DNA of 64,000 bases from Hyphomonas sp. UBA5111 (GTDB lineage: Bacteria; Pseudomonadota; Alphaproteobacteria; Caulobacterales; Hyphomonadaceae), in assembly GCA_002414505.1 (NCBI GenBank), contig DHZF01000048.1, positions 1-64,000 of the forward strand. The letters are read 5' to 3'. The notes under the pieces are model-generated. The model did not search any database. It saw only the letters and a program-made list of their open reading frames with translations, and was not told the DNA's origin. Shown one piece after another: positions 54,097 to 61,594 of this stretch. The first letter of the stretch is position 1. The number at the start of each line of letters is the position of its first letter. The translations under genes and the position numbers were made by a program.

Positions 54097-54206
54097 CTGA
54101 CTTTCCAGACCCTTTTGTCAGGGCATATCGGCTGGCTTCTTGTCAGCATAATGAAACCGTCCGCTTCGGGAATTCCCAATTTAGACCAATGGAGACATGC
54201 GCGGCC

Positions 54207-54533
54207 ATGCCAAGAATTACTTTTACCGACCATACAGGCGTTGCCCGGGAAGTGGATGCCCAGACGGGTGAAACCCTGATGGAGGCCGCTGTGAAGAATG
54301 ACATCCCGGACCTGGAGGCCGAATGCGGCGGGGCATGCGCGTGTGCAACATGCCATGTCTATATTGATCCGGCCTTCCTCTCCCAGATGGGAGCAGCCTC
54401 GGCGGCGGAGCAGGACATGTTGAGTTTTGCCAGCGATGTCCGGAAAAACTCGCGATTGTCATGCCAGATCCTCGTTACAGAGGCGCTTGACGGTCTTGGA
54501 GTGGAGACGCCCGAGACGCAAGGCGAGGCCTAG
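54207..54533 (+). CDS. [2Fe-2S] ferredoxin (putidaredoxin/adrenodoxin type)
   Basis: Electron carrier of 108 aa. Cluster ligands lie in ECGGACACATCHVYID (C-x5-C-x2-C, with variation in spacing) and a later Cys in RLSCQILVTEAL, the vertebrate/putidaredoxin pattern rather than the Rieske one. It would reduce the Rieske dioxygenase or a P450. A [2Fe-2S] ferredoxin feeding a Rieske oxygenase needs a reductase; none is visible in the window. It begins with MPRITFTDHTGVAREVDAQT after GGAG; the in-frame ATG at 54189 is an alternative. Confidence 0.9.
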   Translation: MPRITFTDHTGVAREVDAQTGETLMEAAVKNDIPDLEAECGGACACATCHVYIDPAFLSQMGAASAAEQDMLSFASDVRKNSRLSCQILVTEALDGLGVETPETQGEA

Positions 54534-54571
54534 ACTACGGCCCTGCCAGTCCTCACATCTCAGCAATAAAA

Positions 54572-54587
54572 TAAAACACTTGTACTT
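54572..54587. promoter_or_regulatory. Island-type palindrome ahead of the putative small RNA
   Basis: TAAAACacttGTACTT, 39 bp after the ferredoxin stop and not immediately upstream of any protein gene. Confidence 0.45.
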
Positions 54588-54599
54588 TTTTGATTGTCT

Positions 54600-54765
54600 C
54601 TTGCGGAAGGCGACGATAAATTGTGCATGGATCGGGAGTGTTGGACACATCACGTCCAAGCCCAGTCTCGCCGAAGTGCAGTGTTTCCTCCTTGTGCGCA
54701 CTTCGGCCACCTTGCCAACGGAGCCTGCGGCGAAGGCCGCAAGGCACCGTTGGCCTTTTATTTCG
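54600..54765 (+). ncRNA. Putative small regulatory RNA with intrinsic terminator
   Basis: Non-coding interval between the ferredoxin and an SDR. It begins just after an operator-type palindrome. A 10-bp stem GCCGAAGTGC/GCACTTCGGC lies at 54670-54707. A long stem-loop follows at 54714-54754 (GCCAACGG/CCGTTGGC closing, with internal GCCT and GCGGC pairing around a GAAG-type loop) and then CTTTTATTTCG. This pattern of operator, folded body, hairpin and T-rich tail is what a stand-alone sRNA looks like. No ORF with codon-like quality covers it. The 5' end is a guess. Confidence 0.4.
54714..54765 (+). terminator. Intrinsic terminator hairpin with T-rich tail
   Basis: Extended hairpin (about 17 bp with one mismatch and one bulge) followed by CTTTTATTT. 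It can end the putative small RNA or the upstream extradiol-SDR-ferredoxin transcript. Confidence 0.6.
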
Positions 54766-54899
54766 TGTTGGCAAATAATCTAAGCCCCGCGGTGTCCCGT
54801 GAGGAGGATTGGAAGGTCACTGAAAGACGAAGCCGGAGCGGGCGGGCGGTTGCGTGCGCAACAGCACGCGAACATCATTGCAATCCGCGAAAGATAGAA

Positions 54900-54915
54900 T
54901 AAAACAAGGGTATTA
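54900..54915. promoter_or_regulatory. Island-type palindromic operator upstream of the SDR at 55043
   Basis: TAAAACaaggGTATTA, 127 bp upstream of the SDR start; one of the best copies. Confidence 0.6.
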
Positions 54916-55042
54916 ATTGACGCGGGATCTAGATGAGCCCGAAATCTGATCCATGGTGCAGTTTCTTGCTGGGCTTGAGAGTCTGGAAGACGCTGGGATG
55001 GATGAGAGACGAACACCAGGAAACTCAGAGCAGGGGAAATCG

Positions 55043-55885
55043 ATGGGCGGAAGACTGGAAGGCAAGGTCGCGGTCATTACCGGCGGCGCAAGCGGTATGG
55101 GGCAGGCGTCCGCGCTCATGTATCTGCGCGAAGGCGCGTCAGTGGTCGTTGCAGATCTGAATGAGGCGGCGGGAAAGGCCACGCTCGATTTGGCGACACG
55201 AGCCGGCCATGAGGATGCGATAAGATTTATAAAGACCGATGTCTGCGAAGAGAGCCAGGTAGAAGCGATGATCGCTTTGGCCGTGGGCGCGTTTGGGCGG
55301 CTTGATATTGTCTTCAACAATGCCGGTGTTGGCGGGGCCATGAGTCCCATAGTCGAGACGCGTTCAGAAGATTGGGACAAGACGTTCGATATCATGATGC
55401 GCGGCGTATTCTATGGCATCAAGCATGGGGCGCCTGCCATGAAGAATACGGGTGGCGGAGCCATCATCAATACGTCTTCCACCGCCGGTCTGGGCGGAGG
55501 AAGCGGGCCTGCGGCATATTCTGCTGCGAAGGCAGGGGTTATAAATTTGACGAAAAACGCTGCCATACAACTTTCAGCAGACCGCATCCGGGTGAATGCC
55601 ATAGCGCCTGGTGGCATTCATACACCGCTGGTTCCGGCTGCGTCGGATGATGAAATGAAGACTTTCATGAAGGGCAAGCAGCCCTGGCCCGATACGGGGC
55701 AGTCCAACGACATTGCCTATGCAGCTGTGTATCTCGGGAGTGATGAATCCCGCTTTGTGACAGGAACCACATTGCTTGTAGACGGAGGGTTGCTTGCCTG
55801 GGGGCCTGGGCTGTTTCCCCATTCGGGCGCGTCAAGAACATCGGGCATGCGGATGAGCAGCACGGGTGCTGCGGACCGCCCGTAA
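55043..55885 (+). CDS. Short-chain dehydrogenase/reductase
   Basis: SDR of 280 aa with TGGASGMGQASALMYLREGA, DLNEAAG (Asp at the end of strand 2, favouring NAD), NNAGVG, an active-site stretch NTSSTAGLGGGSGPAAYSAAK (Ser, Tyr-x3-Lys), and RVNAIAPGGIHTPL. It belongs to the 3-alpha/20-beta or 7-alpha-hydroxysteroid-dehydrogenase-like group of SDRs, which also holds many cyclohexanol dehydrogenases. GCAGGGGAAATCG fixes the ATG at 55043; upstream in-frame ATGs lack family resemblance. It is 77 bp before the frameshifted kinase gene. Confidence 0.88.
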   Translation: MGGRLEGKVAVITGGASGMGQASALMYLREGASVVVADLNEAAGKATLDLATRAGHEDAIRFIKTDVCEESQVEAMIALAVGAFGRLDIVFNNAGVGGAMSPIVETRSEDWDKTFDIMMRGVFYGIKHGAPAMKNTGGGAIINTSSTAGLGGGSGPAAYSAAKAGVINLTKNAAIQLSADRIRVNAIAPGGIHTPLVPAASDDEMKTFMKGKQPWPDTGQSNDIAYAAVYLGSDESRFVTGTTLLVDGGLLAWGPGLFPHSGASRTSGMRMSSTGAADRP

Positions 55886-55962
55886 TGTCTGACTTGCCTT
55901 GCCCCTGGCCCTGATCATCGTGTGTGCACCTTGTATCTCTTCCAATTCAGGCAAAATTTGAC

Positions 55963-57034
55963 ATGATTAAATCTCCTCGCGACCTCCCGCTTGATCTGGA
56001 TGACATTGATGCGAGCTGGCTTTCCGACATACTCCAGAATCAGTTTCCCGGGGTAACGGTTGAGACCTGTCGTCGAACGGGGGGGCACCGGGGCACCTCC
56101 ATGTCGGCCTGTTTTGTCCTGACCTACTCCAACAAGGCCGGACAGACGCCCCCCCGACTCTGTCTATGTGAAGGGCGGGTTTGACGACACCTGGCGCAAG
56201 CGGGTCTATCAGGCCTTGCAACAGGAGGCGATATTCTACAATGAAGTCGCCCCTGACATAGAGCTGAATATTCCGCATTCTTACTATGCTGCCACAAGTG
56301 CTGCACCCCAAGGCATTGTGGTTCTGGAAGACTTGCAGAGGCGCCCGGGAGGCGTGCGATTTGCCTCTAATCTGGCGGCTGTATCGCCTGATGATGTCGC
56401 GGCTGTGCTTGAGACAATCGCGCAGCTTCATGCCGGCTGGTGGGATGATTCCCGATTGCGAAAATATGAGAAGTGGCGCGAACCACAGCGTGTATTCCTG
56501 AAATACCTCTATCGCCCCGCGCATTGGGAAGAACTGCTGGCGTGCAAGCATGGTGATTTGCTCGAACAGATATTGCGAGATTCGTCGACGGCAAAACAAT
56601 CCCTGGAGACCTTGTGGAGCCTGATGGATGCACGTCCCCATACATTCCTTCACGGCGACCTTCATGGCGGCAACATTTTTTACGAGAGCAATGGCAGGCC
56701 CGGATTTCTGGACTGGCAATTGTGTTTTGCAGGCAATTACGCGCATGACATGTCCTGGATTATTGTGACAGCCTTGGACGTGCCCCAGCGCCGCACACAT
56801 GAACGGGATCTTGTCCGGCACTATCTTGACGCGCTGAGGGCCCATCACGGCGAGGCGCCTGCTTTTGAAGATGCGTGGTTGTCCTACCGGCAGAACATGG
56901 CACATGCAGTTGCGTCCTATGGCGCCGTGCCACGAGACATGGGAGCGCCGGATATTGTCGAGCGCTCCGCTGAACGGGTCTTTCATGCAGCCCTGGATCA
57001 TGATGTGCTGGAAGCGCTTGGGCTGAAGACCTGA
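55963..57034 (+). pseudogene. Kinase-like (APH/ecdysteroid-kinase-like) gene with a frameshift
   Basis: Relative of the kinase at 33777, with which it aligns over its whole length. Frame one runs from ATG 55963 (MIKSPRDLPLDLDDIDASWL) to about 56155, and a second frame continues from about 56156 to 57034 with the intact catalytic part (FLHGDLHGGNIFYE, then GFLDWQ). The frames meet at a run of seven C (56149-56155). Removing one C restores PPDSVYVKGG, which matches the PDSVYVKGG of the relative. It may be a recent pseudogene, a sequencing error in a homopolymer, or slippage; the sequence cannot tell. Confidence 0.75.
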
Positions 57035-57288
57035 TCGGTGAAGTCTGACGGACAGCCGGTTTTCCCATGACAGGGCCTGGCTCGCCCGGTTATGTGCCAG
57101 GGCTTCCGGTTCACGGGACAAGCTGGAAAGCAATGCGCGCAGACGCCCCATTCGCCCGCGCCCGAGCGTCAACCAGATTGGCCGGATAGCTGTCTTGCAT
57201 TGAATGAAGGGAATAACCCATCCGAATCGCGCAAGGGGGGGGCAACCGGTCAGCTTTCCCTCCCTATCTTAGTGAACGAGCCGAAATA

Positions 57289-58113
57289 ATGTTCGACCCT
57301 CTCAATCCTGAATTCGATTATCGCTGTGGCCCAGGTGAAGATCACCAGCGAATGAACGCGGCGGACTTTACCGGTCTGGACACTGTTCAATTTGGCGTCA
57401 TTTCCAATCTCACGCTTACAGCTCTGCTATCCGACAGATTGTTAAAACGGGTGATTTTTGAAACTTCCTCCCTCGCAAATTGTGAGGCCCAGTCGACAAC
57501 ATTCGATTCCTGCGAATTCTATTCCGTGAAGATCGATCAAGGAAACTTTCAGGATTGCACTTTCGTGAATTGCAATTTCAACGCGCCTGGACAGTCGCCC
57601 TCCGTGATCTCGGGAATGAATCTCAAGGGAGCGCGATTTATCGATTGCGATTTAAGCCGTGTAATCTTCTCAAGATGTGATTTGTCTGATTGCGAATTTG
57701 ACAATTGTCTGATGGATCAAACCCAGCTGAGCACGTGTGAGTATTCGCGTCATATCGCGAAGGAGTCCTGGATCTGCCGATTTTCGTTGCGGCGGAGCAT
57801 CGCAAGGAAAGTCACCTTCGTAAGCAAGCGGCTTAATCGGGCCGTGTTTGATCACACCCATTTCGTGGAATGTGACTTTTCCGACGCGGACTGTATTGGC
57901 GCCTCATTCATCGGCAGCGTTTTCGAGGCATGTGATCTTTCCAATGCCGATCTTGGTGAGATTGATTTCTCCAGGGGGGAGCTCATTGGAACCGATCTTT
58001 GGGGCGCGCGAAATATCTACGGAGCAAAAATACTCGATACACAATTATCAGCCCTCGCCAGCTCCATGGGATTCTCCATAAGAAAAGATTGGGATGACGA
58101 AGCGTTATTCTGA
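57289..58113 (+). CDS. Pentapeptide-repeat protein
   Basis: Protein of 274 aa built of degenerate A(D/N)LXX-type five-residue repeats, for example NLKGARFIDCDLSRVIFSRC and CDLSDCEFDNCLMD, then DFSDADCIGASFIGSVFEAC and CDLSNADLGEIDFSRGELIG. Such proteins form right-handed beta helices; roles range from gyrase protection to protein scaffolding, and some accompany type VI secretion genes. No T6SS or gyrase gene is nearby. It is not preceded by any island palindrome and is rich in Cys and AT compared with the catabolic genes, so it may be of different origin. It converges with a second pentapeptide gene. Confidence 0.85.
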   Translation: MFDPLNPEFDYRCGPGEDHQRMNAADFTGLDTVQFGVISNLTLTALLSDRLLKRVIFETSSLANCEAQSTTFDSCEFYSVKIDQGNFQDCTFVNCNFNAPGQSPSVISGMNLKGARFIDCDLSRVIFSRCDLSDCEFDNCLMDQTQLSTCEYSRHIAKESWICRFSLRRSIARKVTFVSKRLNRAVFDHTHFVECDFSDADCIGASFIGSVFEACDLSNADLGEIDFSRGELIGTDLWGARNIYGAKILDTQLSALASSMGFSIRKDWDDEALF

Positions 58114-58199
58114 GATCGACGAGAATCCCTGATCCATTCATGCTGGCTGGTGCCGAATAGTGTCTGCACACGGTCCCGCAATACAATGCCTCTAGGCGC

Positions 58200-58859
58200 C
58201 TATAGGACAGATATGCCCAACCCTCCGAGGAGGTCAGTGGCTTGTGATTTCGATACAATGGCTCCTTTGAGTATACCAGCATCCGACAATTGTATCTGAC
58301 CCAGATCGCAGCCTCTCAGGTCGGCTCCAGAAAACTTGGCTAATCTGAGCGATGCTGACCTCAAGCTGCAATCATCAAAAATCGCATTGCGAAAATCTGC
58401 TCCGTCAAGATCGGCACCTTCAAAATCGAGCCCTTCAAGCGTCTGTTTACGGAATGACGCATTTCGCAAGAATACCTCTCTGAGGATGCAATGCTGAAAT
58501 GAAGCTCCCAGCAGGCGTGCTTCACTGAAATTGGCTCCGGTCAGTTTGCACTCCGTGAAAGAAGACCCTGATAGGGACGCCCCTCGCCAATTAGAGTTGG
58601 CCAAGTTGCAGAGATCAAACTTTACATCGCATCCTTCCGCAGCTTCAAATCCTGTGTTTGTCATCTTGCAATGTGTGAAAACAGAGCCGGACAGGTCGGA
58701 GGATCGAAACTGACAATCAACCGCATTCACCCGTTTCCAATTTACCGCAGCAAGATCCTGATTGGAGCAATCCACAGAAATGAGCGAAGCGTTTTCCAGG
58801 TCTGTGTGTTCACCCTGCTTAATCATGGATAGAAATGTACTTTGATCGTACGTTTTCAT
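58200..58859 (-). CDS. Pentapeptide-repeat protein
   Basis: Protein of 219 aa, convergent to the previous gene with 86 bp between stops. Repeats run almost throughout: NLANSNWRGASLSGSSFTEC, KLTGANFSEARLLGASFQHC, GLDFEGADLDGADFRNAIFD and KFSGADLRGCDLGQIQLSDA. GAGGGACATT precedes the ATG at 58859. The N-terminal ten residues (MKTYDQSTFL) form a short helix-like lead. Function is unknown. The two proteins share Cys/Phe-rich coils with each other and may come from one duplication. Confidence 0.85.
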   Translation of the reverse strand: MKTYDQSTFLSMIKQGEHTDLENASLISVDCSNQDLAAVNWKRVNAVDCQFRSSDLSGSVFTHCKMTNTGFEAAEGCDVKFDLCNLANSNWRGASLSGSSFTECKLTGANFSEARLLGASFQHCILREVFLRNASFRKQTLEGLDFEGADLDGADFRNAIFDDCSLRSASLRLAKFSGADLRGCDLGQIQLSDAGILKGAIVSKSQATDLLGGLGISVL

Positions 58860-59256
58860 AATGTCCCTCGCGGCGGATCTGAGATTGGAAATGTCGGATC
58901 TTGAGCCTGAAAATCTTGCAGGCTTGATCACTGAGGAGGTCGGACTTTCGAGTGGCTTTCATGGTGCGCATGTTTGGCGCTTGCCTTGCTCTGAATTTCT
59001 GACGGGGGGCCGGAATCGGGTCAAGGTGCTTACGGGAAAAACGGGCCAATCAGCACGATTTGATTGCGCGGTTACATATTCGACAATAGAAGTTATCTGC
59101 GAGTGCAGTACGACATCGGGGTCCGAAAACTTGAGGAAAGTCTTGAACGTCCCTTAGGGCGATCTGTGAGCAGCGCACATGCACCGTATATAGATAGAGA
59201 CATTGCCGCGTTCACCAGCCGACACCAGGAATGTCATGCTTCTACATAAAAAAAAG

Positions 59257-59292
59257 TGCTGCACATTTTGCTGCACAAAGTGCTGCACGCGA
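59257..59292. repeat. Three 12-bp tandem repeats with core TGCTGCAC
   Basis: TGCTGCAC begins at 59257, 59269 and 59281, exactly 12 bp apart, each followed by a different 4-base spacer. The even phasing places the cores on nearly the same face of the helix, as in iteron or multi-site operators. Confidence 0.55.
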
Positions 59293-59297
59293 ATTTA

Positions 59298-59328
59298 ATT
59301 TTTACATTGAAAACAAGCATGTATAATG
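59298..59328 (+). promoter_or_regulatory. Possible sigma-70-like promoter
   Basis: TATAAT at about 59320-59325 with TTTACA roughly 15-16 bp upstream, just beyond the tandem repeats. It would read toward the broken gene at 59522. Spacing is short, so the call is weak. Confidence 0.3.
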
Positions 59329-59521
59329 GCCCGACATGACGGAATAAGGACTTCCTCTCCGCCAGCTCTCGCAAAGTCTGTAAAAACTTAATGAAATCAA
59401 AAGTTCGCGCTGCGCGTAATTTGGGGTGTAGGACGTAAAGCTCTTCAGGGGTTTAGGACAGTAAACCGCACGATGCACTAGCAGTAACAATTCTGGAGTA
59501 AAGACAACCGCCAGGGGCGCA

Positions 59522-59870
59522 TTGCCAGACATACTTTACCTGGCCACTGGCAAGATCAGATTGTTCCCATTTCGAACTTTGCGATCTGCGACCAAGCTGC
59601 TCTGTTGCGCGATGCAGAAGTCCCGCTCAGGTGCACCCGAGGTGCTACCATTCAATCAACGCGAGTTCTTCGAGCTTTTCGAACGATACAATGAGGCCAC
59701 CTGGCCGCTCCAACTGTTTGCGCATGTCATTGGCGCAATCTCAGCTTTGGTGACGGTCTCCTCCCATCGTTTCGCGGGAGTGGGTTGCCTAGGTTCTCAT
59801 GCATTGCTCTGGGGTTTGACGGGTGTCGGCTACGACAGGGTATTCTTGGTTCTATCACTTTAAGGGTTTT
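59522..59870 (+). pseudogene. Remnant of a DUF6064-like membrane protein gene
   Basis: The frame contains LPFNQREFFELFERYNEATW and PLQLFAHVIGAISALV, similar to the start of DUF6064 membrane proteins, but the reading ends after about 70 such residues. It seems to continue in another frame (WFYHF) before stopping, so it looks degraded. Identification rests on memory of the family and is tentative. Confidence 0.4.
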
Positions 59871-59989
59871 CAAAAATACCATTAAATTCAATGGTTCAGT
59901 GCGCTTTCATTTGAAAAAACTCATCTTTTCTGAGTTTTACCCACAGAGAATCTCGAGGCCGGAGAAACACGAATTCGTCTTGTCATTCA

Positions 59990-60001
59990 TTTAGTGCTAA
60001 G
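59990..60001. promoter_or_regulatory. TetR-type operator upstream of the ligase at 60091
   Basis: ATTCATTTAGTGCTAA spans the core TTTAGTGCTAAG; it is shared, with one base changed, with the site at 62447. Confidence 0.5.
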
Positions 60002-60090
60002 TTAATTAAATCGTTGTTTCCAACAATTGCTCCGGTCGCGGCGCCATACAGGTGCGCGGAAGAGAGGGCTTCCAGAGAGGCGTTTCCCTT

Positions 60091-61557
60091 ATGTCGAACA
60101 CTGATGTTGCCCTGAGTTCCATGCTCACACATCATGCCCGAAACGCGCCGTCCCGGGCGGCCGTGATCGTCGAGAATGTTCCCGTCACATATAATGAACT
60201 AGATGCGCGCTCGAACCAGCGGGCCCGGATGCTGATGACGCATGGTGTCGAGTATGGGGATTTCGTCACGGTGGCGCTTCCAAATGGCGTGGAATTCTAT
60301 GAGACCGTTTTCGCGATCTGGAAACTTGGCGCCATTCCGAACATCGTGTCGGCCAAGCTGGCGCGTCCGGAAATGGAAGCGATTCTGGAGATCGTTCGCC
60401 CCAAACTCTTCGTGGGAACTCCACCGAGGCCCAACATTCCAGCTATCCGGGAAGGCGAAAGCGCGGCGCAATCATATTCGGTCGAGAGTCTGTCAGAAAT
60501 TGTGTCCCCACATTGGAAAGCGATGACAAGTGGGGGCTCAACCGGACGACCTAAAGTGATCGTTGACGCCATGCCTGCGCGTTGGAATCCGAATGAGGGC
60601 TTTCTGGGCCAACGCCCCGGAGATGTGATCCTCAACCCTGGCCCGCTCTATCACAATGCTCCGTTTCACTGTGTCCACATGGGGCTTTGCATAGGGGCGA
60701 CGATTGTCGAGATGCGCAAGTTCGACGCGCTGCGTGCGCTGCAACTCATGGAGGCGCATAACGTCAATTGGGTGACCATGGTGCCGACGATGATGCATCG
60801 CATCTGGCATCTCGGTCCTGACGTGCTGTCCAATTTCAGCCTGCCAAGCTTGCGCATGATGGTTCATATGGCGGCGCCGTGTGCGCCCTGGCTGAAGCAG
60901 GCCTGGATTGACTGGCTCGGGAGCGAACGCGTTTGGGAGTATTACGGAACGACCGAGGCGACAGGCTCAACCATGATTTCGGGAACCGACTGGTTGTCGC
61001 ATCGCGGTTCGGTGGGACGCGTTCGCGAAGGCTACGAAGTAAGGATCCTGGATGCGGAAGGGCAGGAATGCCCCGCCGGTGAAGTTGGGGAAATATATTT
61101 CCGTCCACAAGGGGGTGTGGGATCGACCTATCACTACCTCGGAAGCACAGCGCGGCGTTGCGGCGAGTGGGAAGCGCCTGGCGATCTCGGTTCTCTGGAT
61201 GAAGAGGGATATCTCTACCTGTCAGATCGGCGAAATGATTTGATCATCTCAGGTGGCGCCAACATCTATCCGGCGGAAGTCGAAGCCGCGATCGAGGCGC
61301 ACCCCTCTGTTCGTACAAGCGCTGTGATTGGCCTGCCGGATGAGGATTGGGGCGCCCGGGTTCACGCGATCGTCCAGCCGCTTGAGGGGGAGGCCCTGAG
61401 TGAGGCCGAGTTGATGGAGTTCGTGTCGGGGCAATTGGCGCGCTTCAAGCTGCCCAAGAGCCTCGAATTCACAAGCGAGTCCTTGCGGGACGAAGCAGGA
61501 AAGGTGCGCCGCGCGGCCCTCCGGGATGCACGGCTGGCCTCACCGATTGACGAATAG
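60091..61557 (+). CDS. AMP-forming acyl-CoA ligase (BaiB-like)
   Basis: ANL ligase of 488 aa. The phosphate loop is TSGGSTGRPKVIVDA (about 150), the core is WEYYGTTEATG, the hinge is LYLSDRRNDLIISGGANIYP, and the C-terminal Lys lies in LRDEAGKVRRAALRD. Its short N-terminus resembles bile-acid and related bulky-acid ligases. It belongs to the right-hand module with the TetR gene (convergent) and the third TonB receptor. The ATG at 60091 fits the family; upstream residues from 60052 do not. Confidence 0.9.
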   Translation: MSNTDVALSSMLTHHARNAPSRAAVIVENVPVTYNELDARSNQRARMLMTHGVEYGDFVTVALPNGVEFYETVFAIWKLGAIPNIVSAKLARPEMEAILEIVRPKLFVGTPPRPNIPAIREGESAAQSYSVESLSEIVSPHWKAMTSGGSTGRPKVIVDAMPARWNPNEGFLGQRPGDVILNPGPLYHNAPFHCVHMGLCIGATIVEMRKFDALRALQLMEAHNVNWVTMVPTMMHRIWHLGPDVLSNFSLPSLRMMVHMAAPCAPWLKQAWIDWLGSERVWEYYGTTEATGSTMISGTDWLSHRGSVGRVREGYEVRILDAEGQECPAGEVGEIYFRPQGGVGSTYHYLGSTARRCGEWEAPGDLGSLDEEGYLYLSDRRNDLIISGGANIYPAEVEAAIEAHPSVRTSAVIGLPDEDWGARVHAIVQPLEGEALSEAELMEFVSGQLARFKLPKSLEFTSESLRDEAGKVRRAALRDARLASPIDE

Positions 61558-61594
61558 GGATGTTGGGCCTCGCGCGGTGGGGCTGGGCTGGACT

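Larger units (their letters stand above)
58860..60090. other. AT-rich intergenic boundary region with repeats and a gene remnant
   Basis: The 1.2 kb hold no intact gene. They contain a 12-bp tandem repeat (59257-59288), a sigma-70-like promoter near 59305-59325, a broken gene (59522-59870) and a TetR-type operator at 59990. Base composition is more AT-rich than the flanks, which suggests a junction between two genomic segments. Confidence 0.5.

Noticed and set aside
661-54915. Island palindromes as KstR (cholesterol regulator) sites
   Set aside because: KstR sites have AAC-N2-GTT; here the gap is four bases in nearly all copies and the outer bases differ.
55967-57172. A 401-codon minus-strand frame opposite the kinase-like gene
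   Set aside because: It is antisense to a reading with clear kinase motifs on the + strand and shows no family pattern; open only because of high GC.
58861-59157. A 98-codon + strand frame opposite the start of the second pentapeptide gene
   Set aside because: It starts inside the ribosome-site region of the minus-strand gene and has no recognisable motif.
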